Source: Tenacibaculum sp. 1_MG-2023
Lineage (GTDB): Bacteria; Bacteroidota; Bacteroidia; Flavobacteriales; Flavobacteriaceae
DNA: 40,970 nucleotides
Reading direction: 5' to 3'
Assembly: GCF_030547425.1 (NCBI RefSeq)
Contig: NZ_JAUORH010000024.1
Span: forward strand, 1 to 40,970
The translations under genes and the position numbers were made by a program. The notes beneath the pieces were generated by a model that searched no databases, was not told where the DNA came from, and was given only the letters and a program-made list of their open reading frames with translations. Below are positions 25,071 through 33,686 of this stretch, in pieces (within the stretch, counting starts at the first letter, position 1; each line of letters begins with the position of its first letter).

Positions 25071-26015
25071 TTAATTAGTTAAATACGAATCATATCCTAA
25101 GAACCTCTCTGATAAAACAAAAGATTGATCAGAGTTTGTTTGATAGGTGATATGAATTTTTCTTGAGGAAATTAAAAAGAAGCTCAACACTTCTTTTATT
25201 TGTAGAACACTTTTTTCTAAAACGTTAAAGTTCTCTACTTCTTTTTCTAACACTACAACTACTTTAACATCATCTATCTCACTATAAATCTCACCGCTCA
25301 AGCCTAAATCAACCCCTAAAACTGCGTCTCCTAAACTTAAAAAAGGTGACTCTTTTATAACACATGGCACATAATTAAGCTTTACTTTTAAGCCTAAAAC
25401 TACCTGTATTAATTTTTCCAACTCCGCTAAGTTTTCTTTAAAGAACTCAGATTTACATAAGTTAAGGAATAGCTTATATAAAGACTCGTCTGAAACTAGC
25501 AAATCAGAACCTATAATTTGCTTGAAGATATTTAATAGATTCTGTTTTGATTTTTTGTCTGAGAAAAAATTTAAACTTCTATTATTAATCCTAACTCTTT
25601 CTTTAAATATTTCAGTATCAAAAAGAGTAAAAAAGTTAATATCTCCTTTTTCTTTTTCTCTATTCTTTCGAATAGTATCAATCACTTCTTTTTTGTTATC
25701 TGAATTAACTCCTAAAGAAAGTGGATAAAACAAAATTTCTGGTAGTTGATGATATATACTATTTCTACTCAGGTTAACAACTAAATTTTCCTCGAAACCT
25801 GTATCTTTAGCTATAAAATTTGAGTCAACAGATAAAATATCTTTAGATTGAGCTCTACTATTCATTCCATGGTTTCTTACAATTAGCCTCTCAGAAACAT
25901 CTTTATCTAGTAAAAACTCTAGCTCTTCTACAAAAACTTCTCCAATAAAATTAGATGCCATATTGCGAACAAGTTCACCAACAACGACATCGCTTTCTTT
26001 TACACTAGCTCCCAT
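25071..26015 (-). CDS. tssG: Baseplate protein TssG
   Basis: 314 aa without signal peptide or membrane helix. It overlaps the end of clpV by 16 bases, so the two are co-translated. Its position between clpV and tssN, its size and the repeated short beta/helix units (VNLSRNSIYHQLPEILFYPLSLG) fit the T6SSiii TssG, a divergent relative of the proteobacterial TssG. TssG joins TssE and two TssF copies in each wedge of the baseplate. The assignment rests on both context and sequence pattern. Confidence 0.78.
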   Translation of the reverse strand: MGASVKESDVVVGELVRNMASNFIGEVFVEELEFLLDKDVSERLIVRNHGMNSRAQSKDILSVDSNFIAKDTGFEENLVVNLSRNSIYHQLPEILFYPLSLGVNSDNKKEVIDTIRKNREKEKGDINFFTLFDTEIFKERVRINNRSLNFFSDKKSKQNLLNIFKQIIGSDLLVSDESLYKLFLNLCKSEFFKENLAELEKLIQVVLGLKVKLNYVPCVIKESPFLSLGDAVLGVDLGLSGEIYSEIDDVKVVVVLEKEVENFNVLEKSVLQIKEVLSFFLISSRKIHITYQTNSDQSFVLSERFLGYDSYLTN

Positions 26016-28441
26016 ACAAGATTATTGTTTTTATAATCTAATAATACATGATCTCCTTTATTCACTTGTTCAGAAACTATCATTTTAGATATTATCTTTT
26101 TCACATATGTTCTTACAACTCCAGCAATAGGTCTAGCTCCATACTTTTGAGAAAATCCTTTTTTTGATAAGAACTCTAAAGCTTCGTCAGAAATATCTAA
26201 CACTATTTGTTTTTGTTGCTCCAATTGCTTTCTAAGCTTATTAAAGTGTATTACTAAAATATCTTGTGCTACTTTTTGGTTAATTGGAGCGAATGGAACT
26301 ACTTCTGTTAACCTTCCTAAAAATTCGGGTCTAAAATGTTGTGCCATCACCTCTATTAACTCATTTGAAGTTGGAGTTTTTCCTTCTGTTATTTGTTCAG
26401 CAATCCATTGACTACCTATGTTAGATGTAAAAATGACAATAGCATTAGAGAAATCCCCTTCTCTTCCTAATTTATCATGAATCACACCTTCATCCATTAA
26501 CTGAAGAAAAACATCGTAAACAGAAGTATGTGCTTTTTCAATTTCATCAAATAAAACTACTGAATATGGGCGTTGTCTAATTTTAGTTACTAGCATTCCT
26601 CCTTCTTCATAACCTACATAACCAGGAGGCGCTCCATAAAGTAATGCTGCTGAGTGCTCCTCTTTAAATTCAGACATATCAAAACGAATCATTGCAGTTT
26701 CATCATCAAAAAGCAACTCTGCTAATGATTTAGTTAATTCAGTTTTCCCTGTTCCAGTAGGGCCTAAAAAGAAAAAAGAACCTATTGGTTGTTTCGGATT
26801 ACTAAGTCCACTTCGTGATTCAATAATAGCGTCAGAGAGTGTTTGAATAGCATTTGACTGCCCTTTAACTCTTTCTTGTAACTTTTTATCTATATTTAAA
26901 AGACGTTCTTTTTCTTCTGTTTGAATTTTTCCTAAAGGAATGCCTGTAATTTCTGATACAACAGCTTCAATATTCATTTCACTTACAATATCAATAGGCG
27001 TCTTAGCTAACTCTTTTAACATTGATAAGAATTCATCAACCTTAGATATTTCTTCTTGTAAATCTGGATTATCAGACACTAAATTAAATGACTTGGTAAC
27101 TTTTGAGGTTTGAATAACACTAACTTTTCTGTAAATAGTATTGTATATTAGTTGTAAATCTGAAAAATCAAATTTTTCTGAGTCCTTAACTTCATTAAAC
27201 TCTTTTTCTATTTTTCTAACCTCTGTCAATACCGTAGCGTTGCTCATCTTTACAGCTGCTACAGTTTTATCTATTAAATCTATTGCACCATAAGGTAACT
27301 TCTTTTCTTTAAAATATCTTTTTGAAAGATGTATAGATTCCTCAATTGCCTTATCTGAAATTTTAATATCGAAATGTACTTCAAGTCTTTTTTTATGTCT
27401 ATGCAAGCATTTCAACATTTCCAAGTCTCCTAACTCCTCTAATTTCAAGATTTCCAACTTGCCATTTACAGGGTGTCTTTCAAGACTTTTTCGGTAAGAA
27501 TCTGAATTAATTGTAAAAATCATATTAATTCGTCCTCCACTTAATTGAGCATTTAAAATGTTAACAATAGCATTTGTTTTACCAGAAGAATTTTCAAGTA
27601 ATACATGAAGATCATCTATCACCAATATGGATGGAGTATCAATAGATTCTAACTTCTCAAATAACTCTGATATCTTTTTATTTACATCATTTTCTGAACT
27701 TGCTGCAGCCAATAATTTTGGAACATTAAGCTTAAACACCAAATGACTTTTTAAATACTCATCAGTACTATTACTTAATTCTCTTACAAAATAATTTACT
27801 GTCGCTGTTTTACCAATTCCAGATTCTCCTACTAGAATAACACCTTTGCTTTCAGATCTTTCAAAATTCTCTAAAATTAATCGTACTTCCTTTTCTCTTC
27901 CTAAAATTAAATTTCCTTTTTGAATTACTTCTTGTGTCTGAAGATCTTCAATATATGAACTTATAGTAGAAATATTTTCTTTGGTATTTGACTCTAAAAA
28001 AGTAGGGGTATTTGCATTGTACTGCTTTAGTATTTCTTGCTCTGTTATTCCAAGTGTTTCTATTTGTTGACCAGAATATACAACACCTTCTCTTACTACC
28101 GCTGTAAAAATGCATAACGCATCAATATTTTCTGTTCCTAATTTGATTTTTGAACGTTCAGACTCTTCAAAAACCTTAGCAACCTCACTATCTGGATGTA
28201 CATCCCCAGAAGCTTGTAGCGGAGTTGACTTGTACATCTCTTTCATTACTTCAAACCATTCTAAGATGTAATTAGCATCCTTCCCCATACCATCAATAAT
28301 CTCCTCTAAACCAGTAGGCTCATTAATTAATGATGTTACTAAGTGGCTGACACCGTAAGTACTTTGTTTTTCTTTGTAGGCAATACTTTTAGCTCTTTTT
28401 ATACTTGATAAAGCGCTTGAACTGTAATCTTTTTCCATCAT
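26000..28441 (-). CDS. clpV: Sheath-recycling AAA+ ATPase ClpV/TssH
   Basis: 813 aa. A Clp_N domain covers residues 1-150. The first AAA+ domain has Walker A GESGIGKT at 205-212 and Walker B ILVIDDLH near 272-279. A shortened middle region follows. The second AAA+ domain has Walker A GPTGTGKT at 560-567 and Walker B VVLFDEIE. The C-terminal D2-small domain ends near 813. ClpV/TssH disassembles the contracted TssBC sheath so that its subunits can be reused. The tssF stop lies 2 bp upstream of this start, and the end overlaps tssG. Placement within a T6SS operon separates it from housekeeping ClpB. Confidence 0.93.
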   Translation of the reverse strand: MMEKDYSSSALSSIKRAKSIAYKEKQSTYGVSHLVTSLINEPTGLEEIIDGMGKDANYILEWFEVMKEMYKSTPLQASGDVHPDSEVAKVFEESERSKIKLGTENIDALCIFTAVVREGVVYSGQQIETLGITEQEILKQYNANTPTFLESNTKENISTISSYIEDLQTQEVIQKGNLILGREKEVRLILENFERSESKGVILVGESGIGKTATVNYFVRELSNSTDEYLKSHLVFKLNVPKLLAAASSENDVNKKISELFEKLESIDTPSILVIDDLHVLLENSSGKTNAIVNILNAQLSGGRINMIFTINSDSYRKSLERHPVNGKLEILKLEELGDLEMLKCLHRHKKRLEVHFDIKISDKAIEESIHLSKRYFKEKKLPYGAIDLIDKTVAAVKMSNATVLTEVRKIEKEFNEVKDSEKFDFSDLQLIYNTIYRKVSVIQTSKVTKSFNLVSDNPDLQEEISKVDEFLSMLKELAKTPIDIVSEMNIEAVVSEITGIPLGKIQTEEKERLLNIDKKLQERVKGQSNAIQTLSDAIIESRSGLSNPKQPIGSFFFLGPTGTGKTELTKSLAELLFDDETAMIRFDMSEFKEEHSAALLYGAPPGYVGYEEGGMLVTKIRQRPYSVVLFDEIEKAHTSVYDVFLQLMDEGVIHDKLGREGDFSNAIVIFTSNIGSQWIAEQITEGKTPTSNELIEVMAQHFRPEFLGRLTEVVPFAPINQKVAQDILVIHFNKLRKQLEQQKQIVLDISDEALEFLSKKGFSQKYGARPIAGVVRTYVKKIISKMIVSEQVNKGDHVLLDYKNNNLVWELV

Positions 28442-28443
28442 TT

Positions 28444-30225
28444 TTAAATAAAAAATACTTTATAAGTTATATTTGATATAGATTTTTTTTCTAACTCCTT
28501 TTCTAGATAATAACTGAAAAGGTTTTGTTTCTCTACAGAAATTAACTCTTTTTTAGTTTTTATATGTATATCAGTGGTTCTTATTAACCCTTTTTTCTTT
28601 TCTTTTGATATGGCAACACCATCTTTTATAGAAACATCTTCAACAAAACGTCCTATTTTACTATTTACAAAGCTTTTTACATCTTCTTTTGTTACAATTC
28701 TTTCCCTTGTAAGTAATCCATAGCGTAAACCATTTATTTTGTCATGCTCTTCTTTTCTAATATAACCTCCTATCGTTTCCGTTTTTAGTTTAATCTTACT
28801 ATCAATAAACTTACCTGTTCTATATTGATTAAAAGTATAACTAGTAGTAATGCCATTTGCTTGACTAGCATTAGTCAACCAATACTGAAATTCATAATTA
28901 AAAGCTTCTTTATGTGGGTAGGTTAATAAGAAAGTTTTATCATTATTTGCATTTACCTCTCCAAACTCTAAATGAATCTTCTTATCAATTTCGTCTAATT
29001 TCTCATGCAGGTCGTCTAAATATGCTTGTATAATATCATAACCTATGGAAGAAAAAGCACTTCCTTCTTCTCTTACTGTTTGAGAAGTTTTACTCAACAT
29101 CATTTTAGCACTTCTCGTATCAAACCTTCCTATATCTCCAAAATATAATGAGTAACCTCCTTCAAGGCTTTCGGTAGAATTCCCTATAACGTTAGCATAA
29201 CTATTTCCTTTATCATCATTTAAACTTTCAATGTTTAAAAAATAATCTACTCCTTCACTAAGTACAGATAAAATTCTTCCATTTTTTCTAAAATTATGCT
29301 GCTTATATTCTAACTTTCTATTAACGATAGGAAAGGTATTTAAGCTTACTTCAATTCCTTTCAGCTTATCTTTAGAAAAAACTTCTGGGAGTTTAACTTT
29401 AAACCACAACAGTTTTTGATTTAAATCTTCTGGCTCAATAAAAAAGTCATCTTGTTCTCCAAACAACTCATTAATCGTCTTTTTGACCTTACAAGATTCA
29501 TTTAAATTTAATGTGTAAAAACAATCTTCATAAAACGAAACAACGTCTTCAAAATAATGAACTTCATTATTCTTATTCACCAAGCTTTCTTTATCTAAAA
29601 ACATTTCATTCCCTGCAGCATCATAAACCTTCATTGTTTTTAAAAAAGGTAAAAGTGAACTATCATTTAAAATAAAACATAGTGATAAGTTATTTGTATC
29701 CTCTAATAACTCATTTGAAATTTCCACTCCAAACCAAAGCTCATAGTCTTTAATTTTATTCTCTTGAGGCAAGTAAAGAGCGTCTTCTATATTACCAAAT
29801 TGATTTTCACTTATTAACAATTTATCGTCATAACCTAAATATTTAACAGAAGCATTTATAAGTTCTTTTGCTATAATAGGTGTAAAGAAGACATCTAGCT
29901 TTTCTTCTCCGAATCGTCTTTTAGAACAATAAAAATGATCAGAAACATAAAGTTGTGTTGTATCGTCTTCTGGCTGTGCTTTCAACAAAGCATGTGAAGG
30001 TGATGGTAAAGACCATTTGTTACTCACCAGTATCCTAGATAGTCTATCTAACAACTCTTTATCCGATACGTCTACTTGTTGATGTAATTTTGATATTTCA
30101 TAAGCAAAAGTATGTAGTAACAAATCTAAAATAGGGTCAACACTTCTTTTGTCTTTAATACCCCATAGTTCCATCGAACGCAGCAGCATTCGATTTTTAA
30201 TTTTCATAAAATATTCGTCTCTCAT
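28444..30225 (-). CDS. tssF: Baseplate protein TssF
   Basis: 593 aa. The N-terminal helices MKIKNRMLLRSMELWG ... DPILDLLLHTFAYEI and the SLPSPSHALLKAQPED segment resemble the start of TssF proteins, where residues near P-S-H-A begin the beta-rich body. A C-terminal segment (RTTDIHIKTKKEL) has the repeated strands seen in baseplate wedge proteins related to phage gp6. The start may be 30225 or the internal Met at codon 7. It lies 18 bp after tssE and 2 bp before clpV, a tight operon. Confidence 0.88.
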   Translation of the reverse strand: MRDEYFMKIKNRMLLRSMELWGIKDKRSVDPILDLLLHTFAYEISKLHQQVDVSDKELLDRLSRILVSNKWSLPSPSHALLKAQPEDDTTQLYVSDHFYCSKRRFGEEKLDVFFTPIIAKELINASVKYLGYDDKLLISENQFGNIEDALYLPQENKIKDYELWFGVEISNELLEDTNNLSLCFILNDSSLLPFLKTMKVYDAAGNEMFLDKESLVNKNNEVHYFEDVVSFYEDCFYTLNLNESCKVKKTINELFGEQDDFFIEPEDLNQKLLWFKVKLPEVFSKDKLKGIEVSLNTFPIVNRKLEYKQHNFRKNGRILSVLSEGVDYFLNIESLNDDKGNSYANVIGNSTESLEGGYSLYFGDIGRFDTRSAKMMLSKTSQTVREEGSAFSSIGYDIIQAYLDDLHEKLDEIDKKIHLEFGEVNANNDKTFLLTYPHKEAFNYEFQYWLTNASQANGITTSYTFNQYRTGKFIDSKIKLKTETIGGYIRKEEHDKINGLRYGLLTRERIVTKEDVKSFVNSKIGRFVEDVSIKDGVAISKEKKKGLIRTTDIHIKTKKELISVEKQNLFSYYLEKELEKKSISNITYKVFFI

Positions 30226-30243
30226 TGCGTTTTTTTTATTTTT

Positions 30244-30678
30244 TTACTGAGATAAAGGACTGATGTAAAAAAGTGTAGCAAAATTAAATGGAGCTTCGGT
30301 TTCAATAATTATTCCGAATACTTTTATTTCTGCTTTTCTTCTTACATGAACATCAGTAGTCTCTGCATCATCATCTATTTCAGACAATCTTACACTAACT
30401 CTAATATCTTTAAGTCTTGGTTCATATTCAATAAAGGCGTAATATAAAGAATCTTTAACTTTTTCTTCCCATTTATTAATTTTAACCAACTGATTAAACT
30501 CTAAATCCCAAATATCGGAACCATAATTAGGTCTTCCAAAAACCTCACCTTGTTTTGAAGTAGCAATTATCATGAGGTGCTGAGCTATGGATTCTTCAAG
30601 CGTACAGCCCAATCTATTATTCTCTTTATTTGTTTTTGTTATACTGGAAAAGTCTAGGGGGATCTTCAAATAATTCAT
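30244..30678 (-). CDS. tssE: Baseplate protein TssE (gp25-like)
   Basis: 144 aa. It carries the gp25-like pattern: a strand-helix start, SIAQHLMIIATSKQGEVFGR (the EFGR-like sheath-docking motif reads EVFGR), then YGSDIWDLEF, and a C-terminal strand set (DVHVRRKAEIKVFG). TssE is the wedge protein on which sheath assembly begins. It is the first gene of the long minus-strand T6SS operon and is divergent from tssB, 80 bp away. Confidence 0.9.
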   Translation of the reverse strand: MNYLKIPLDFSSITKTNKENNRLGCTLEESIAQHLMIIATSKQGEVFGRPNYGSDIWDLEFNQLVKINKWEEKVKDSLYYAFIEYEPRLKDIRVSVRLSEIDDDAETTDVHVRRKAEIKVFGIIIETEAPFNFATLFYISPLSQ

Positions 30679-30758
30679 TTTTCCTTAATTTTTTTCTGTA
30701 AAAATAATTTTTTTTATCAAATATTTAATAGATTCGTAGCAGAATAAAAAAAATTATT
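30679..30758. promoter_or_regulatory. Divergent promoter region between tssE and tssB
   Basis: An 80-bp gap between two divergent operons must hold promoters for both. On the minus strand AATATTTG is one base from the TAnnTTTG element used by Bacteroidota. On the plus strand TAGATTCG (30729-30736) is a weaker match 22 bp before the tssB ATG. The rest is T/A runs. No operator repeat is obvious. Confidence 0.4.
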
Positions 30759-31214
30759 ATGGCAATGTACAATTACGGAATTGGAGGTAATGAAGTTAAA
30801 GTTGATGCTAATGAGTCAATCGCAAACATTTCTTCCAACAAAACCCTATTAATCCAAAAACTTACCGACGAAGCTCCGGCAACCCCTGAAGCTACTTATG
30901 GTTTAGACACTATCGAGGCTGTATTTGAAAAGTTTTCACCTTCTGTAAAACTTGAACACACCGATGAAAATGGCGCTGATGTTAAAGAATCTTTAAACTT
31001 CAATAATTTAAGTGATTTTAACGTTGAGAACATTAAGGCTAATAGCTCTTTTCTAAATAAACTTGATATAGAAAAGGATCAGTACTTAAGAATTTCAAGA
31101 CAATTATCTTCTAACAGAGCACTAATGAAAGCTCTTAGTAACCCCGAAACAAAAGATACATTTATTAAGATTTTAGAAGAATCTATTAAAGAAATCGATC
31201 AAGCTGAACAATAA
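30759..31214 (+). CDS. tssB: Contractile sheath small subunit TssB
   Basis: 151 aa. It starts MAMYNYGIGGNEVKVDAN, has the sheath-insertion middle region (LDTIEAVFEKFSPSVKLEHT), and a helical C-terminus (SRQLSSNRALMKALSNPETK) of the type that ClpV recognises or that packs on TssC. TssB and TssC form the sheath whose contraction pushes out the Hcp tube. Followed after 21 bp by tssC. Confidence 0.92.
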   Translation: MAMYNYGIGGNEVKVDANESIANISSNKTLLIQKLTDEAPATPEATYGLDTIEAVFEKFSPSVKLEHTDENGADVKESLNFNNLSDFNVENIKANSSFLNKLDIEKDQYLRISRQLSSNRALMKALSNPETKDTFIKILEESIKEIDQAEQ

Positions 31215-31235
31215 AAACAAAAAACATAATTAGCT

Positions 31236-32600
31236 ATGTCTACAAAAGTAAAAACGCAACAGTCAGAAGCGGTTAAACAACAATCCCCTAGTCAAGAAGT
31301 AGCGAGCGCTATTGATGGTATAAAAGAGTACGGAGGTTTCTCTTTTATTGAAAACATCGTTGATGGATACTCTAACTTAAACCCTAAAAGAAAAGCTAGA
31401 AAAAGTCTATTTTTAAATGACGAGCAGTGGAAAGGAGAAAGAAAAAACTTAAAAAACAGACTTTCTGTTTGGTTAGAAATTCTTAAAAGCAGTGAAAACA
31501 TCGAATCGATGTGTGATACGGCAAAAGAAAAGTCTACCAGTATAGAAGGAGTTTTAAATTACAATCTTAAGAAAACCTTAGAAAGAACTAAGGAATTAGA
31601 AACTTCATATAGATCTGTAGCTTTATTCTACAAAAACACTGAAAAAGATAAAGTAAAAAACATCACTATCTTAAATGCCGATTTAAGTCAACTAAAAGAT
31701 TTAGAAAACCCTCTTTTTATAGATTATGTATCAAATGAGTTTAAACAAAACTTTGATAGATTAGACTTAAAAGACAACTATTCTATTTTAGTAGTTCCTG
31801 GATATTTAGGCTCTAACGTAGTGTTAGACAAATGGTCTAAAATAGCCTATGACAACAAAGCTGTTTTATTAACCGATTTTCAAGATTTAGAAACAGCCGA
31901 CGATATTGTTGACATGTTCTCTAACGCAAATCATTCAGGAGGAGAGGTTCACAAATCAAACACTTTAATGACTTGTAACTGGCTTTTAGGCAGAAAGAAA
32001 GAGGATGCTGTAGGTGAAGAGGATAACTTATACGTTCCCGCATCATCTGCTTTAGCTGGTAAAATATACCATACTTTAATGTCTCAAGTAGTAGCAGGTA
32101 AAAAATTTGGTGGTATTAACGAAGTAGAAAGCGTACGATTCGACCTTAAAAAGAGTGAAATTTCAGAAATTGAAAAAATGGGACTTGTTCCTATGGTAAA
32201 TGAATACAGTAAAGTAATGGCATTTTCTGCTAAAACTTTATTTAACGGAGATAACCTAGGATTACAGACTTACTCTGTTGTAAGAGTATTTGACCATATA
32301 ACAAAAGTATTATTTGATTTCTTAAATAGACGTGCATTTGAAAACTGGAGCTCTAGAACTGAGGCTGATTTGCGTCGCCAAATAGTTAAATTCTTAGATG
32401 ATATTCAAGGACCTACTAAGTTAATTGAGCGTTTCAAGGTTATAAAAATAGAACAAGACCAAAATCAAAAAGACCGCGTTTTATTAGATATCCACATCAC
32501 TCCTTATTTCCCTGCTAAAAGTTTTGTTATTCAATTAGACGGACACAAAGGAGATGGACCTGAAGATGCTGTATGGCACAGTGAATACGTTCAACAATAA
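31236..32600 (+). CDS. tssC: Contractile sheath large subunit TssC
   Basis: 454 aa. The region NPKRKARKSLFLNDEQWKGERKNLK and the later FGGINEVESVRFDLKKSEI, NRRAFENWSSRTEADLRRQI and HITPYFPAKSFVIQLDGH fit the TssC family of subtype iii. The C-terminal strand pattern is the part that weaves neighbouring sheath subunits together. It follows tssB in the same transcript and ends before a strong hairpin. Confidence 0.92.
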   Translation: MSTKVKTQQSEAVKQQSPSQEVASAIDGIKEYGGFSFIENIVDGYSNLNPKRKARKSLFLNDEQWKGERKNLKNRLSVWLEILKSSENIESMCDTAKEKSTSIEGVLNYNLKKTLERTKELETSYRSVALFYKNTEKDKVKNITILNADLSQLKDLENPLFIDYVSNEFKQNFDRLDLKDNYSILVVPGYLGSNVVLDKWSKIAYDNKAVLLTDFQDLETADDIVDMFSNANHSGGEVHKSNTLMTCNWLLGRKKEDAVGEEDNLYVPASSALAGKIYHTLMSQVVAGKKFGGINEVESVRFDLKKSEISEIEKMGLVPMVNEYSKVMAFSAKTLFNGDNLGLQTYSVVRVFDHITKVLFDFLNRRAFENWSSRTEADLRRQIVKFLDDIQGPTKLIERFKVIKIEQDQNQKDRVLLDIHITPYFPAKSFVIQLDGHKGDGPEDAVWHSEYVQQ

Positions 32601-32649
32601 TTTAATCCTAAATTATATTCATTTTCTTTTATAGAAAAAGACAAAAATA

Positions 32650-32694
32650 AAAGCAGAAGTTTTAAATTAAATTTAAAACTTCCGCTTTCTTTTA
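32650..32694. terminator. Strong hairpin terminator after tssBC
   Basis: AAAGCAGAAGTTTTAAAT (32650-32667), a TAA loop, and ATTTAAAACTTCCGCTTT (32671-32688) form an 18-bp stem with one mismatch, followed by CTTTT. It sits about 50 bp after the tssC stop. Confidence 0.8.
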
Positions 32695-32880
32695 TAAAGC
32701 CATTTTATAGAGCTACAAGAATCTTTCTCACATATACCGTGAAACCTTCCCCTTTTCATAAAAAACTCTTAAAACACTCCATTTAAACTATAAAAAACGA
32801 AATTCTGTTTTTTATCACAATTCATACAACTATTTTTGTAAGCTTTAAGTCCCCTTTACGAATAAAATAAAAACACTTTT

Positions 32881-33333
32881 ATGAATTTACAAGAACTAAA
32901 GAACAATATAAATAGAATAGTTAACAACAATTCTTCAAAAGAAGAAAAGTTACAGCAAATTTGTGATTATTTAGCTTCAGAAATTTCTTATTACGATTGG
33001 GTTGGCTTCTACTTTAAGAATGGAGATAAAGAAGAATTAAAGCTAGCACAATTTAACGGAGAACCTACAGATCATACAATTATACCTTTTGGAAAGGGAA
33101 TTTGCGGTCAAGTAGCAGTTAGCAATGAAAATTTTGTAGTACAAGACGTAAGCGAACAAGACAACTACATATCATGTGGATGGAAAGTAAAATCTGAAAT
33201 TGTAATTCCTATTTTTGTTAATGGAGAAAACGTTGGTCAAATAGATATTGATTCTCATACAGCTAACCCATTTACTCAAAATGATGAAGCTTTATTGGAG
33301 TATATTTGTAAAAAAGTGGCTAATTTTATATAA
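32881..33333 (+). CDS. GAF-domain protein, fRMsr-like (free methionine sulfoxide reductase)
   Basis: 150 aa single GAF domain. DWVGFYF (about 39-45), PFGKGICGQVAV, VVQDVSEQDNYISC and SEIVIPIFVNGENVGQIDIDS match the free-methionine-(R)-sulfoxide reductase family, which reduces the free amino acid in the cytosol. The family usually has three working Cys. Here the GICG Cys and the ISCG Cys are present, but the more N-terminal one is replaced (the segment reads FNGEPTDHTI). It may therefore have altered redox cycling or only a ligand-binding role. It is preceded by a 280-bp gap that holds the tssC terminator and is otherwise plain. Not obviously linked to the T6SS. Confidence 0.8.
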   Translation: MNLQELKNNINRIVNNNSSKEEKLQQICDYLASEISYYDWVGFYFKNGDKEELKLAQFNGEPTDHTIIPFGKGICGQVAVSNENFVVQDVSEQDNYISCGWKVKSEIVIPIFVNGENVGQIDIDSHTANPFTQNDEALLEYICKKVANFI

Positions 33334-33415
33334 TTTTTATATAATCACTTGATTATTAAGTTTTTTTTTGTTTTATTTGGTCTGATTTTAACAACCCCAT
33401 TAATCCCCTTAAATT

Positions 33416-33541
33416 ATGAGCAGTAGAGAACATCCTTCTTATGCGGCATTAGGTAATGCTAATGCTCGTTCAAAATCTCAACAATCTTTAGTAGAAAAAT
33501 TCACTATCTGGTTTCGTAACTTTTTAGAAACTGCAGAATAA
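33416..33541 (+). CDS. Small 41-residue protein of unknown function
   Basis: An ATG-TAA frame encoding MSSREHPSYAALGNANARSK and 21 further residues, including FTIWFRNFLETAE, a possible short amphipathic helix. It is followed at 30 bp by a very strong terminator, and a T-rich, TTTG-containing promoter-like region lies upstream, so it looks like a complete small transcription unit. The reading frame is richer in varied codons than the surrounding non-coding DNA. I do not recognise a family. Confidence 0.55.
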   Translation: MSSREHPSYAALGNANARSKSQQSLVEKFTIWFRNFLETAE

Positions 33542-33570
33542 TTTTTTATTTTAAGATTTTGTTGTAAAAA

Positions 33571-33612
33571 AAAACACCACCAAAATTATTTTATTTTTGG
33601 TGGTGTTTTCAA
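33571..33612. terminator. Strong rho-independent terminator
   Basis: AAAACACCACCAAAA (33571-33585) pairs perfectly with TTTTGGTGGTGTTTT (33595-33609), loop about 9 nt, flanked by A and T runs, so it can work in both directions. It ends the small gene at 33416-33541. Confidence 0.85.
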
Positions 33613-33633
33613 TCTTAAAAACTTAAAAAATTA

Positions 33634-33664
33634 TTGTGTAACGCCTACTGTTTTACTAGCTTTG
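33634..33664 (+). promoter_or_regulatory. Bacteroidota-type promoter for purH
   Basis: TTG at 33634-33636 and TAGCTTTG at 33657-33664 (a full match to TAnnTTTG) are 20 bp apart. The -7 element ends about 22 bp before the purH ATG. No PurR-like operator or riboswitch was seen. Confidence 0.55.
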
Positions 33665-33686
33665 CAAGCTTAACAACACAACAATA

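Noticed and set aside
26000..28441. Housekeeping ClpB instead of ClpV
   Set aside because: It is embedded and translationally overlapping in a tssF-tssG operon, and the middle domain looks shorter than that of ClpB.
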